From Platanthera guangdongensis (taxonomy: Eukaryota > Streptophyta > Magnoliopsida > Asparagales > Orchidaceae): 64,000 nt of DNA. The notes under the pieces are model-generated. The model did no database searches and was not told the origin of the DNA. It was given only the letters and a program-made list of their open reading frames with translations. The translations under genes were made by a program, and so were the position numbers. Location: positions 184,330,375-184,394,374 of the forward strand of contig CM077150.1 of the NCBI GenBank assembly GCA_039583875.1, given 5' to 3'. Positions 30,945-41,872 of this stretch are shown piece by piece. Every line of letters begins with the position of its first letter. The first letter of the stretch is position 1.

Positions 30945-31649
30945 CTCCACACAACACCAAGCAAGAAATCACAAAGATGAGGGAAGAGAAGTTACCCAAC
31001 CCATTTTCATGAACACACTAGATACGGTGGGAGAATCACTCTCTCCACGGATCCACTGGCATCGCACCGAATGGGCTGCAACCTTCTTCCTTGGCGTCGC
31101 ACCGAAGGATGCCATGCCGGCGTCGCACCGAAGGATGCCATGCCGGCGTCGCACCGAAGTAGGGGGAGGAAGCAAAGGGGGGCGGCAGCTTCACACCTTG
31201 GCCAGCGGCTAGGGGGAATCTCCTTGGTCGAACTCTCTCAAATGAGGGTTAGGGTTTCTTTTTAATTCTCTCAATCTCATTCTCATAAAAGAGGCTCCTT
31301 ATATTGGAGTTACAACACACATCTTACCATCCAAGATGGAGATGGAATCTCATCCATCCGGGAGGCTAAATACACACCAAATGTTTGTTAAAATGCAGGA
31401 AATAAATATTACAAAGTCCCAAAATGAGTATAAAATTATTAACCAAGCTTGGAATAATTTTATATTAGCACAAAAGTAATTAGAGCACAATATATTAATT
31501 AAAATAGTCTTCAAATGGGTTTAGCACGTCGCGGGCGAAGGTTGTAGCGGTGTCTTCTGTTAACGTCGTCATGGCTCTGAAGGTCTTTATGTTGTAGCGC
31601 CTCAGCAACTGGATCATCATCAAGAGGAGGTAGAGGGGTGGCGACATCA
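30945..31649 (-). repeat. 5' LTR of element B, right piece
   Basis: This is the continuation of B's LTR after A, starting with the duplicated CTCCA and ending GCGACATCA. From 31039 it matches 6893-7475. It contains a near-perfect duplication of about 27 bp (GATGCCATGCCGGCGTCGCA at about 31107 and 31134). At 31650 F's gag begins on the minus strand. Confidence 0.85.
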
Positions 31650-32435
31650 CCGATTTCCTTGCACTCTCTTCATGTCCTTCTCCAGCGCGCACGCAGTATC
31701 AACCAACGCCTGGAAACCTTGGTTCACTGAACTCGAAAGCAGGAATTGCAACTCATCCTGCAATCCTTCATAGAACCTATTGGTTTTTCGCTGCTCATCG
31801 GCGAAGATGGAGCCCACATACCTTCCCAATTGTGTGAACTCATGCAGGTACATCTCCATACTACCTTCTCCTTGTGTTAGCCGTTGGAACTCATTTTCCT
31901 TGGAAATCTGTTGTGCCGCTGGTTGGTGCTTGGCCAGAAATAGTCGCGAGAACTCCTCAATCGACACTTGTGTTAACTGCCTACCCACTAAGTGGTGTAA
32001 CTCCATCTCGTCCCACCATAGACAAGCCTCTCCTTCCATCAAGAAGGTCGACAAGGTGACCTTCTGATCTTCGTCTGTCCTGATCGCCGTCAAGATACGC
32101 TTGACATGCAACAACCAGTCTTCCGCCTGTGTAGGGGATCCCACACCCGTAAACATCGGCGGATTAAAGCTAATGAACTGCTTCAACTGCCTTTCAGCTC
32201 CTTGAGGATCCACATCCGCAACAGGTTCTGGCCTCGCCGCAATCTATTCTGGCCTCAATCCCGGCTGCGCCTGCCCTTGTGCCTGCCCAGTCGGCTGTGC
32301 TTGAGTCATGGAAAACAGTGCCTCAGTAACTAATTGAACAGTTTCCGCAGAAGGCAGAGCTATAGGCACCTCAGCTGGTGCCATACTCTCATTAGAACGT
32401 TGGGGGTCCGACTGCCTAGCACCACTCCGCGTCAC
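31650..32435 (-). pseudogene. gag: gag N-terminal part of element F, cut by B
   Basis: The minus-strand frame from GTG at 32435 reads VTRSGARQSDPQ, with one TAG at 32244-32246. It then contains the Retrotrans_gag domain (AEDWLLHVKRILTAIRTDED, ACLWWDEMELHH, FSRLFLAKH, MEMYLHEFTQLGRY, FYEGLQDELQFLL) and ends MKRVQGNR at B's LTR. The rest of the protein is inverted at 7627. No ATG precedes the frame directly. Splicing out 32436-32531 would attach it in register to ATG at 32543 (MSTL), which I consider the likely true start. Confidence 0.88.
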
Positions 32436-32531
32436 CTATAGGTGAACAAGACACACACATTAGCGACCTCAAACATGCAATAACAACAAGATATGAACAG
32501 TCAAGTTACTCAAACAAGTGTATTTGCATAC
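32436..32531 (-). other. Candidate leader intron of element F
   Basis: On the minus strand the donor is CACGTTG|GTATGC and the acceptor is CACCTATAG|GTGACG. It is 96 bp and T-rich towards the acceptor. Splicing joins a four-codon ATG exon in frame to gag, which otherwise has only a GTG at its head. Element G keeps the acceptor but lacks the donor GT. Confidence 0.5.
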
Positions 32532-32559
32532 CAACGTGGACATTCAAGAGTTCCTACGT

Positions 32560-32572
32560 GGCTCTGATACCA
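32560..32572 (-). other. Primer-binding site of element F (initiator Met)
   Basis: The minus strand reads TGGTATCAGAGCC, four bases from the LTR end GTTGTTACA. It is a perfect initiator-Met match over the usual 12 bases. Confidence 0.93.
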
Positions 32573-32576
32573 AAAA

Positions 32577-32827
32577 TGTAACAACTCCATCGGTTCATAT
32601 TTAATATAATAGAAGGTCCGGCCGGGGCCTCACACCATATGCCACAAAACAGGTGGCGAAGTCACGGGATGATATCAGAGTTGCGCATCCTAACTCATAG
32701 CATTCTAATGGAAGTTGTTAACATAAATTCAGAACTCCAACCATGTGTGTCCACTACTATAAACAAGCATATATATATAGGAATGTCCGCCAAATACAAC
32801 ATCGTTTGGCCTTATGGTCGTACAGTT
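32577..32827 (-). repeat. 5' LTR of element F, inner piece (cut by E)
   Basis: This aligns with 818 to about 1068: TGTAACAACTCC, then GGCCGGGGCC, to CGTTTGGCCTTATGG. It is cut after CAGTT by E's LTR (TGAAAGTGAATG). CAGTT should recur on the far side of E. Confidence 0.9.
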
Positions 32828-34332
32828 TGAAAGTGAATGTTAGATCTGAAATACTCTAGAGGGGGGGGTTAATAGAGTATTGTGGGCTCTTACAAAATCT
32901 TTACAACTTTTGTTGTAATCCTAGGTGAACAGGTTAGCAAACAAGTAATAAGCACAGCAACCTAATAAATCACAGAACACAGCCAAAACAAAAGAAAAAG
33001 GGCAACCAGACGACACAAGAAATTATAGTGGTTTCCCAACCTGGGTACATCCACTCTTCTACCACCCTGGTAGGAATCCACTCAAATTTTTGATCAGGTG
33101 CCTGACACCAATGAGCTTTTGTTCAGGTGCTTAAAAACCAAAACCTCATGTATTTTGGTAGGAGACTTGCAACCAAGAATAATTTTGAAGGGACTTAAAA
33201 CCCTGTACAGCGGATGAAAAAGGTGAAGGTGTCTTCTCTTTCTCAATAACAACTAAGAAGACTAGTGGATTGATTTCAGCAGACTACTCCCCCTAAGGTC
33301 TTGAATGGATCAGGAAATCTGGAGCTCTGCTTCAGGGTGACCGGTCTTCAAAAACTTGATTGCCTTGACAAGAGATTGCTTCAGGAACTTCTTCGACATA
33401 TAGAGTTATTGTTGTCCTTCTGAAGTTGTCCTGTAGGGTTGAAAGAAGAAGACCTTTGATAGAGATTGTATGTTCTTCTTCTTCTTGATGATGATGTTCT
33501 CTGACCTAGTCTGATTGCAGTGTGTGAAACTTTTGATTTCTATAAGACTTCTTGAATGTAATGTGTGTCAGCAGGACTGCTTAATGTTTTTTTCTTTTCT
33601 AAAAACTTGCTGAAAAACAACACATTCGAAATCCTTTATCCTTGAGTAGTAAATGCAGTCAGCCTGAGAAGGAAGCGACAATGAATGAATTCCCTAACTG
33701 TCCCATGGAAAAATAGCATGTAATAATCCATGATCAATGTTCGTTCTAACGGTAACATTCCGAGAAGATTGAGCATTAATTACCCAGGAATCATTGCCAA
33801 GAAAAGGGACGGAAAACTGGAGAAGACCAGGTCTGGAATCATTGAACGAAGAACATAAGTCGTCGAGCTGAGTTCACAGTTCGTCGAGCTGAGCTGATGA
33901 GTTCGTCTACCAGACAATAGCAATTAGTATTCAAGGGAAACTTGTCAATTCTGCTACAATCTTCGTCGAACTGACAATCATCATTCGTCAAATAGAGATC
34001 CCGATTCATCGACCGAAGAATGATTGTGGACTTAGACAGAATCTGAGAAGTCTCTGGCTGAGAAGGATTCAAATAGTAGACCAGAGATCGTCGACCAAGG
34101 AATATGGTTCGTTGAGCTGAGATCGACGAACGTCGAACACATTTCCTTGAGCTGAAGATATCTCTAAGTCTTGAGTTTCTCTGGCAGTCTGGAGGATGGC
34201 TGGTCCATAGGATGATGTTCTAAGGAGAAACACTAGACTCTAGGACACAACCAATGACCCTGACTATACAAGGTGGGTCAAAGACATCCTAACTCAGTGA
34301 ACTTAGCCCAAATCCAAACTAGGGATCCAACA
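32828..34332 (-). repeat. 3' LTR of element E (1505 bp)
   Basis: On the minus strand it starts TGTTGGATCCCTAG at 34332 right after the polypurine tract and ends CATTCACTTTCA at 32828. The G8 run at 32862-32869 corresponds to the pyrimidine tract at the end of A's LTR. It contains the TCGTCGA motif cluster. There are no genes. Confidence 0.88.
33845..34150. repeat. TTCGTCGA/TCGACGAA motif cluster in E's LTR
   Basis: Many near-copies occur: GTCGTCGAGCTGAG, AGTTCGTCGAGCTGAG, CTTCGTCGAACTGAC, ATTCATCGACCGAAG, GATCGTCGACCAAGG and GATCGACGAACGTCGAAC. Pairs of the motif and its complement face each other over 5-12 bases. It lies in the U3 part next to the PPT end of the LTR, parallel to the TGTCGACA array in A. 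Confidence 0.85.
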
Positions 34333-34507
34333 ATCTCCCCCTATTTGGGTGAGGTCACTAAGTGAAGACACAGACTGAAACAAAGCAGTAAAAGCATATA
34401 TCTGACAGAGAATTTATAACACATGTAGCAGATATATAAAAGCTTTATTCAGAAACATAAACAGAGAGTTGTAAAAGCAAAAACAGGAAAAGAAAGAAAA
34501 ACTTAGA
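34333..34507 (-). other. Polypurine tract and short 3' UTR of element E
   Basis: The minus strand ends AGGGGGAGAT at 34342-34333, identical to the PPT of A. The remaining bases separate it from the ORF3 stop. Confidence 0.88.
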
Positions 34508-37260
34508 TCATATCTTGCTCTTCTTGAATTGGTCTTTGTCTTTCTCTTTGCTGCTGTTGCTGCTAGCTATAGGCTTTGAGAATTTGATCTCTTTGTTTGG
34601 ATTAACTGCTTGAGCTATAATTATTGTCATATCAGCTATACCAAACATATTCTTAGGAGAGGCTCTGGGAACAACAGCCTCTGGATGGAGCTTCATATAG
34701 TCATCAACATTGAAAAGTTTGTTTACTTTGTCAAATCTTTTAAGTTCTTCTTTTCTATATTTTGACATAGTTGAGTATCCTGAAATGTCCTTTCCTTCAG
34801 CTTTTACTTTATTAATCAATGAGAGGGCAATCAGTTCCTGGAATCTGGCCATTCTAGCAGTGTTAGCTATTTCAGGATCCTCAAAAGGAACAGGAGGTGA
34901 ATATGGTCTTTTGGGACTGTCAGCCTTCTGTTCTACAGATACATCTTGCTATTGCTGCTGAGGTTGTTGTTGTTGATGTTGTTGATTGCCTGAAGATTGT
35001 TGCTTCTGCTGGTAACCTCCTGAAGACTTGCTCTGATACCTTTGGTGGGTTTGTACAGGAGCATGCTTTGAAATTGAGGAACTGGAAGTACCAGCAGCTG
35101 GAGGAGGAGGAGGAGTAGGATCTCTCCTGTATCTCTGAACTGGTGGTGGAGAATATTTCCTACTTCTTTTCCTCTCCTTTTGCTGATTTTTAGATAGCCA
35201 CATCCATGCTGGCATTCCTTTATAAGGAGTGATGTTATGCAAGATGTAGTAGGGAGTGTCAGCTGTTTGATTTGGCTTAGGAGTAGGAGGAGGAGGGGCT
35301 TTCCTTTTCTTTGACAGCATTTTCTTCTTCTTCTTGGCAGTTTCTTCATCTGAATCTTCTTCATCATCATTTTCATCATCTTCACTTGCAGAGCCCTGAG
35401 GATTATTATATAGAGCATCAATCGCTCTTAGGGTAGCTGCAGGGGTCTGGGGCTTGGCAAGTTGAACTGGAACTGGAGAACTGATTAAGACTGAGCGCTC
35501 TTCTTGAGCTTTATTCTCTTCCTCAATGTCTGCTAGAATCAATACATCCAGGTCAGGCTTGGGGAATCATCCATAATAAAAATAGGTGCAAAAATCTCTT
35601 CTAGGGGGGAAGAGATGGCTTGCTCTGGAACAACAAAACTGTCACTAAGTTGCATAGCAACTGTAGGACTTACTGGAGAGGTGACAGGAATAATAGCCAA
35701 GGATCGCTTAGTAGAAGGGAACTGTACATAAATTGTATCAAAATATCTCAACAAAACAGCCAAATCAACTGTGGGATTCAAATGGAAATCACCAACAGTT
35801 TTTATCTGCTCTGGAACTAACTCATCTAAGTCAATGTCAGTATCCATAAAATGAATCAAGTCAATCAAATCCGAATAAAATTCTGTCAAAATTGCTGCTT
35901 CTGTATCTGAGACTGCTGTAGGAGGAACTGTTGCTGCATCTGAAATTGCTGTTGTATTTACTGCTGCTTCATCACAGAGCATCTCCCCATGCCTGGTTTC
36001 AGGAGAACCTGGAGCCAAGCCCCTGAATGAAGAGGGGGAAGCAGAAAGAAGAGATACTTGGGCAGATAAAGAATTGATAGAATTTACAAGAGGTGTAATG
36101 ACCTCTGTGATCAGGGATTTGAGGAGGGGAGTGAGCAGTGTTATGATGGTAGATACAGTGGGGGGGGGGTCCAAAGATGGAGAAGTAGTTGATGATGGTA
36201 GAGAAGTAGATGAAGTGAGGTGAACAGATGGAGGAGATACAGGTGGAATGGCATCTGTCATGGTGGTGTCCGGTGGAGGTGGAGAAGGGGATGGTATATC
36301 AAAATGTGGAATGTTAGACAGATGAGGTGGAGGAGGTGATGCTGGAGGAGACATAGCAGGGGATGCATGAGTTGATGGAGAAACATGAATGGGGGAAGCT
36401 GAAGGAATTTGAAGACTGGTTTAAGATGGAAGATGGGTTGCTGGAACAGGTTGTGGAGATGGGATTACCTCTTCTGCAGGGTTGGTAGTGGCCCGCACGG
36501 CCCTTATGCTCTCAGAAGCTGGGATGGAGAAGGAGGAAGCCTTGGATGGCTTAGAGATCATCCTCTCCCATCTGCCAAACAAAGCGCATGTGAGGCGCTT
36601 GCTAGCATTGATGAATATGGTCGGGGAGACCATGAATTCACCAGCTTTTGCTTGAAGGAATATCCCCAGGATCCTTCCAAATCATACCTCTTTCTTACTG
36701 ATTTTCTTCTTTATCAAACCAAAGAAGATCTTTCCCCAATCAACGTGACTCTTGTTGACCACCGCGCACATGACAAGGAATTGGTATCTTTTTATGTAAT
36801 CGTGCGCGGTGTACTTGCCCATCAACACGTTTCCCACAACATCCGCCAAGAACTGGTAGGCGGCAGAAAGTTGTTTCTTTAACAACTTGTTAGGGTTACT
36901 TCTAGTAAACCCCATCAGATTCAACATCGAACTATACTCATCAGAATCTATATCCAGCTCTTCTTCTCCATTGACCAACTCAGAAATCTCAAAAATAACG
37001 GCGGGGGATAAAGAAACAACATTACCCCCGATATTTCCTGTCAAGGTGTTGTCCTCAGAAGCAGAAGAAGTATACACCAATTCTTTAATCTCCGTTGCAT
37101 GCAGTTTGATTCTCCTGGTCATAAAATCCTTGAGATCCAGCTCTTCTAGAAGTTCCAGAATGTAAAGAGATATATGATCAAAATGTTGAAATGAATCAAA
37201 GTCCATATCAAAGCAAGTATCGAATTTCATTACAGCCAGGGTGCTTGTTGGAACCCCCAT
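34508..37260 (-). pseudogene. Post-pol ORF (ORF3) of element E
   Basis: ATG at 37260 on the minus strand (MGVPTSTLAVMKFD). One frame runs to about 35560 with stops at 36682 and 36421, shifts by one, and then continues to 34508 with one more stop near 34949. The N-terminal 200 residues (KELVYTSSASEDNTLTGNIG, ELVNGEEELDIDSDEYSSML, LADVVGNVLMGKYTAHDYIK, MCAVVNKSHVDWGKIFF) have the layout of the plant-transposon-protein domain seen in A's ORF3. The middle is Pro/Ser-rich, followed by a hydrophobic helix (IITLLTPLLKSLITEVITPL), an acidic/Lys-rich stretch, and a Gln-rich tail before a conserved-looking C-terminus (ARFQELIALSLINKVKAEGK). The function is unknown; envelope-like is only a historical label. 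Confidence 0.72.
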
Positions 37261-37653
37261 TAATTACCTGCAAGAGAGACAAACAGCGATCAAGTGCAAC
37301 AGGAACTGAAGCGCAGGATGGAGGTCGAAGAAAACCTAGATATAGGGTTTTCCTGAATATGAATCGACAAACTCCGTTCCACAAAAATGAAAACAGTTCT
37401 CCGAACTGAGGTCGACAAAATAAATTATAGATAAATAATTCGTCGATCTCATCCAAAAGAAATGAAAACAGTTCGTCGAACTCCGTTCGATGAAATATCT
37501 TCTGAAGAAAAGTTCGTCGATCTCAGGTCATCAAAAATTGTTTCCACACAGAGAATTCGTCGATCGCCGTTCGACGAGCATCTCTCAAACTTTCCCTAAT
37601 TCCTCGAACTCCGTTCGACGAACTCTGGAGAATTCGTCGAATGCAGACAGAAA
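37261..37653. repeat. Inverted TTCGTCGA...TCGACGAA units in E's pol-ORF3 spacer
   Basis: Between about 37400 and 37650 there are at least six units of the form TTCGTCGA, a short loop, then TTCGACGA (for example ATTCGTCGATCGCCG at 37556 followed by TTCGACGAG, and AGTTCGTCGAACTCCG at 37468 followed by TTCGATGAA), spaced about 35-50 bp. No coding sequence. The place matches the TGTCGACA array of A. Confidence 0.88.
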
Positions 37654-39672
37654 CTAATTTAACTCTTCTCCATTGATCATTCCCAGTTTATTTATAAAGA
37701 ACAGATGATTTTTCTCATCCAAGGGTTTGGTGAAAATATCTACTCTCTGTAAATCAGTAGGAATATGGATTAGATTAATTTTATTTTTGTCTACACTATC
37801 TCTAATGAAATGATGCCTTATATTAATATGTTTAGTCCTACTATGGTGAACTGGATTCTTTGTTATAGCAATAGCACTAGTGTTATCACAAAATAATGTT
37901 GAATTATTTAAGTTGACACCATAGTCTAGGAGTTGGTTTTGTATCCATAACATTTGTGAACAGCAGCTGCCAGCAGCCATATATTCTGCTTCTACAGTTG
38001 GTGTAGACACTGATGTTTGCTTTTTACAAAACCAAGAGACAAGTCTCATACCCAGGAACTGGCAAGTTCCAGAGATACTTTTCATGTCCACTCTACATCC
38101 AGCATAGTCAACATCTGAGTATCCAGTTAACTCAAAATATGACTCTACAGGATACCAGAGTCCTAGATTTGGACAACTTTTTATATATCTCAAAATTCTT
38201 TTTAAGAAAATAAGGTGAGATTCTTTGGGGTTCACTTGGAACCTAGCAAAAAGGCATGTGGCAAACATGATATCAGGCCTGCTAGTTGTTAGGTATAATA
38301 GGGATCCAACAATTCCCCTATAAAGCTTCTGATCTACAGGTTTCCCTGCTGCATCAGAATCCACAACATCATTGGTATCCATAGGTGTTTTCATTCCTGA
38401 AGCATCACCCATCCCAAACTTCTTAATAAGCTCTTTAGCATACTTAGCTTGGGAGAGGAAGATACCATCATGGAGCTGCTTCACTTGGAGACAAGGAAGT
38501 AAGAAAGCTCACCCATGCTACTCATCTCAAATTTGGAATGCATGAGGTCAACAAATCTCTTGCACAATTTGGGATCAGTAGACCCAAAGATGATGTCGTC
38601 CACATATATTTGCACTAATGAGATTTGGTCCTTATGATGTCTAGTGAAAAGGGTTTTATCTATGGTTCCACTTATAAATTTATACTCTAAAAGAAAGCTT
38701 GATAAGGTCTCATACCAAGCTCTTGGAGCTTGCTTTAAACCATAGAGAGCTTTATACAATTTAAACACAAAAGAGGGTTGAGTTAGAGAGATAAAACATG
38801 GAGGTTGTTCCACATAAACCTCTTCTCGAAGCACTCCATTTAAAAATGCACTCTTGACATCCATTTGGAAAACTTTGAATCTCCTGTGAGCTGCATAGGA
38901 AAGGAATATTCTTATGGCCTCTAACCTTGCAACAGGGGCAAAGGTTTGGTCATAGTCAATTCCTTCCTCTTGCCTGTAGCCCTGAGCAACAAGCCTAGCT
39001 TTGTTTCTCACAATGTTTTCTTGAGTATCCAGCTTGTTTCTGTAGACCCATTTGGTTCCAATAACTGGATAGTTATGAGGTCTTGGAACCATATCCCAAA
39101 GTCTACATCTCTCAAACTGATTCAGTTCCTCTTGCATTGCAATGATCCAGTGGGGATCTTGCTCAGCTTCATGGATGGAGAGAGGTTCAATCTGAGAGAG
39201 AAAACAGGCATGCATCAAGTCTTGGTTGAGTTGATGCCTTGTCTGTACACCTGCTGAAATGTCTCCAATAACTTGAGATCTGGGGTGATCTCTAAGTGTG
39301 ACAAGATCAGTGGGTGGAGTTTGTTCAGCAACAGCTTCTATAATTAATTTCTCTTGAGGAATGTTATTAGCTGTTGAGGGAAGTTCAGCCATTTCCACTT
39401 GATTTTCTTCTTCATTGTCTTCAACAACCTATGGAGAAGGATGGGTTGACATCTCTTGGGTAAGGTTTAGTCCATCCATCGACTCACACAGTTATGGAAC
39501 CTGCAAAGAGCTTTTGGTAGAAATCTCTTTCTCCTTATAAGACATGTTAGCTTCATCAAAAGATACATGGACTGACTCTTCAATTTTAAGAGAGGATTTA
39601 TTAAAAATCATATAGGCCTTGCTTACTTGGGAGTATCCTAGAAAAATCCCTTCTTCAGCCTTAGCCTCAAAC
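37654..39672 (-). pseudogene. pol (IN-RT-RH): Integrase tail, RT and RNase H of element E
   Basis: Resuming after I on the minus strand: FEAKAEEGIFLGYSQVSKAY, a linker with stops near 39490 and 39430, then RT with [27 protein letters not shown] and [14 protein letters not shown]. The catalytic block is [12 protein letters not shown] one-base loss near 38485 breaks the frame. RNase H follows (SDVDYAGCRVDMKS, EAEYMAAGS, FCDNTSAIAI) and the end is PLDEKNHLFFINKLGM. Close relatives of every block are in A. Apart from the linker stops and the frameshift it is well kept. Confidence 0.93.
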
Positions 39673-39677
39673 TTTCA

Positions 39678-40355
39678 TGTACAACCCCGTGTCCGGCGAG
39701 CAAGGTCACCAGGGTCTAGGCAGATCGGGCTGAGGACAATAGGCGAGCTCGACAGTAAAGGGGGCGAGCTCAAGCTCGGCGTCCGTCAACCAGAGATCGA
39801 TGATCGACGACCCCGAGCTCGGCATTCGCCAAGCGAGCCACAACTCGCGTCCTCGCATTGGAGCTCGGCAGCAGCAGGTGAGCAGAACATGCCGAGGTGG
39901 TAAAAGCTCCCCAGCCCGCCGGGACGTATGCGGTACTTTTTACTGTTTTGCCCCCGCTGGTCTGCCCATAGCCCTTCAAAACAGCGGAGTTTGGCTGTTG
40001 GCAGACCCGACCAAGGGTTTTCCGGTAATTTCAAGTCAGTTCTTTTGGTTATTGGCAGTCCAGATTTTAAAAATTATAAATAGGACCCAAGGGGTACCCC
40101 AGAAAGCAGGTTCTCCCCTGTGCTCTCCTGCTCCAATCTTCAAGTTCTTTCTGAGGGTACCTTAGCTCGGCTTCTGGCTAAGGAGGGGAAGCGCTCTGAG
40201 ATCTTTCGGGTTTGTGGTGGGACCTCCCCCGCCAAGCCCTTGGGTCTGTGTCACCTTGTCGTCTTTGTTGTTTGGCTTGCAAGAGCGAAGTAGGTGCGAG
40301 ACCACCCCTTCCCCAGGGGCGAAGTCCACAGGAGATCGAGGAATCGGTTTCAACA
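39678..40355 (+). repeat. 5' LTR of element I (678 bp)
   Basis: Its ends are TGTACAACCCC and GGTTTCAACA. It is crowded with GAGCTCGGC and GGCGAGCTCG phrases in the first 200 bp and has a TATA box AATTATAAATAGGACCC at about 40072-40088. Confidence 0.93.
40072..40088 (+). promoter_or_regulatory. TATA box of element I's LTR
   Basis: The core TATAAATAGGACCC is also present in I's 3' LTR (about 60355) and, as CTATAAATAGGACCCC, in the LTRs of the unrelated copia element J (53601 and 59451). Confidence 0.65.
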
Positions 40356-40358
40356 TTT

Positions 40359-40372
40359 TGGTGCGGTGAGCG
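40359..40372 (+). other. Probable primer-binding site of element I
   Basis: TGGTGCGGTGAGCG lies three bases after the LTR end. It begins with the required TGG, but I cannot assign it to a tRNA. It is not the initiator-Met site used by the other elements. Confidence 0.4.
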
Positions 40373-40477
40373 TGGACAGTGGTCAGTGCAGAAAAGCTTC
40401 AGCGAGTTCAATGATAGGAGAACAAGGATCTGACAGGAAGAACTCGCCGCCCCCCCCCCCCCCCCCCGCCTCTCGCA

Positions 40478-41871
40478 ATGGTGGGGATGTTGGAAGACTT
40501 CAGGAACGAGGTGCTGGGCCTCGTCAAGTCCGCACTCGGCGCGTGGGCCGAGTGCTCGACTCCGACATCCCAGATCACCGCCGCGCCCTCTTTGGGAGAG
40601 GATGCTCCCGGCAGGCGAGCTCGGAAGGAGGTGGCCGAGGAAGGCCAGGGGTGCGAGCTCCCCAGGCAAGAGCTCTTCCCCGGCTCGGCAGGCCGAGGCC
40701 GGTTCGGCGAGCTGGGCTCGCGAGACTCGCCGGCTCGCCCAGTGGGGGGAGGCAGTCCTTTCAGCGAGCTGGTCTCCTCAGCTCTAGTCCCAAATGGGTT
40801 CAGGGAACCCGAGATGTCTTACTACACCGGGAAGGGAGACCCAGTCCAGCATGTCCAATGGTTCGAGGATGTGGTCTCCATCCGTCAGATGTCGGACGGA
40901 TTCAAATGTCGACTCTTCGCCATCACCCTCCGGGAGAAGGTGAGGGAGTGGTTCCACCAGCTCCCGGCCAGCTCCATCTACTGCTTCGAGGACCTGCGTC
41001 GAGGGTTCATGCTGAGATTCACCACCTCAAAGAAGAGGAAGAAGGAGTCCGAGTCTTTGTTCCACATTAAGCAGGGAGTGAACGAGACGTTGGGGAGCTA
41101 CGTGGACCGATTCAAGGTGGAAGTTACTCAAGTCCAGGAGATGTCGGGCCATAGTCTGATGATGGCCTTTACCCTGGGCCTACAGCAGGTTTTCTTCCGA
41201 ATGGAGCTGAAGAGGGTTCCTCCCCTCTCCTACGAGGAGTTGATGGAGAGGGCAGCGAGGGAGGTCGACGGGGAGGCGTCGAACCCGGAGTTTGCAAGGA
41301 AGCTGGCCAGGTGGGCCACGGAGGAAGAGAAGGAGTCGAGAGGAGGAAAGACACAGGAGGAGAGAAGAGGGGATCCTAGGCAGAGGGAGAAAAGGCAGCT
41401 ATAGTGGCAGCAGCAGCCGAGGTGGGGGCATCAGGAGCCCGACCGTCGGCTAGGCTGGAGACCCGAGTGGCAAGGGCAGGGGCCACAGAGAGGGTATTAC
41501 GGAAGGGGTCACTACCAGGGGAGGCAAGATAAGTTCCACCCTATGGGCTGGAGGCAGGGCCAGAGGCCCCGACTCCCCGATCAGGAGGAGACCATGGCCA
41601 TAGCCTTGGGAGCAAGGAGGGGGATCATGAGGAGGAGGAGAAGAGAGGTCAGGGTGGAGCTGCCCTATTGCGACTTCCATCAGGAAGAGGGGCATGCCAC
41701 AGCCACCTGCCCGGAGTTCCTCGAGATGAGAGGGAATCGGGAACAACAACAGCAGCAACAGCAGGGAGGACGGCAAGAAGTGAGGATCGACGAGGTCCTG
41801 CCTCGGGCAGAGGAGGATCGTTGCGAAGACCGGGTGGATGTTGGAACCCGAGGGGGGATCGGAGTGATCCA

Positions 41872-41872
<1 letters not shown>
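40478..41872 (+). pseudogene. gag: gag of element I
   Basis: ATG at 40478 (MVGMLEDFRNEVL) follows a C18 run at 40450-40467. The capsid domain reads SYYTGKGDPVQHVQWFEDVV, then LREKVREWFHQLP, LRRGFMLRFTTSKK, GSYVDRFKVEVTQVQ and SYEELMERAAREVDGE. After one TAG (41402-41404, Gln position) the same frame continues through an Arg/Gln-rich region to a Tat-style knuckle YCDFHQEEGHATATC (about 41669-41712) and Gln and Gly runs. The frame then enters a 48-G tract, where length change would shift it. Confidence 0.9.

Larger units (their letters stand above)
5904..31649 (-). mobile_element. Element B: Ty3 retrotransposon inserted in F's gag, hosting A
   Basis: B is a minus-strand element. The 5' LTR is in two pieces (30945-31649 and 12384-12764) because copia element A is inserted in it. 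Then come a leader (12118-12383), gag (10991-12117), protease to integrase zinc finger (8673-10990), inverted integrase core (5904-6892) and the rearranged 3' LTR (6893-7626). The LTRs begin TGATGTCGCC and end GCTACGTCA. Its integrase tail, Gag and leader are close to those of the non-autonomous element D. No chromodomain was seen after integrase. It has in-frame stops and altered integrase catalytic residues. Confidence 0.82.
818..32827 (-). mobile_element. Element F: Tekay/Del-like Ty3 chromovirus, inserted in G and hosting B and E
   Basis: F is a minus-strand LTR retrotransposon. It has a complete 3' LTR (818-3064), polypurine tract (3065-3075), pol (3183-5903), inverted gag-protease part (7627-8672), gag N-terminus (31650-32435), initiator-Met PBS (32560-32572) and the end of its 5' LTR (32577-32827). 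The LTRs begin and end with the inverted repeat TGTAACA/TGTTACA. The 5' LTR is cut at 32827/32828 by element E and should resume right of base 64000. Element B sits in its gag. The C-terminal chromodomain after integrase and the pol order RT-RNase H-IN place it in the chromoviruses, most like Tekay/Del. All coding parts carry nonsense codons, so it is dead. Confidence 0.9.

Noticed and set aside
34933..35421. Basic, Lys/Met-rich ORF overlapping E's ORF3 in another frame
   Set aside because: It shadows the acidic/Lys-rich and Gln-rich part of ORF3, whose frame continues on both sides.
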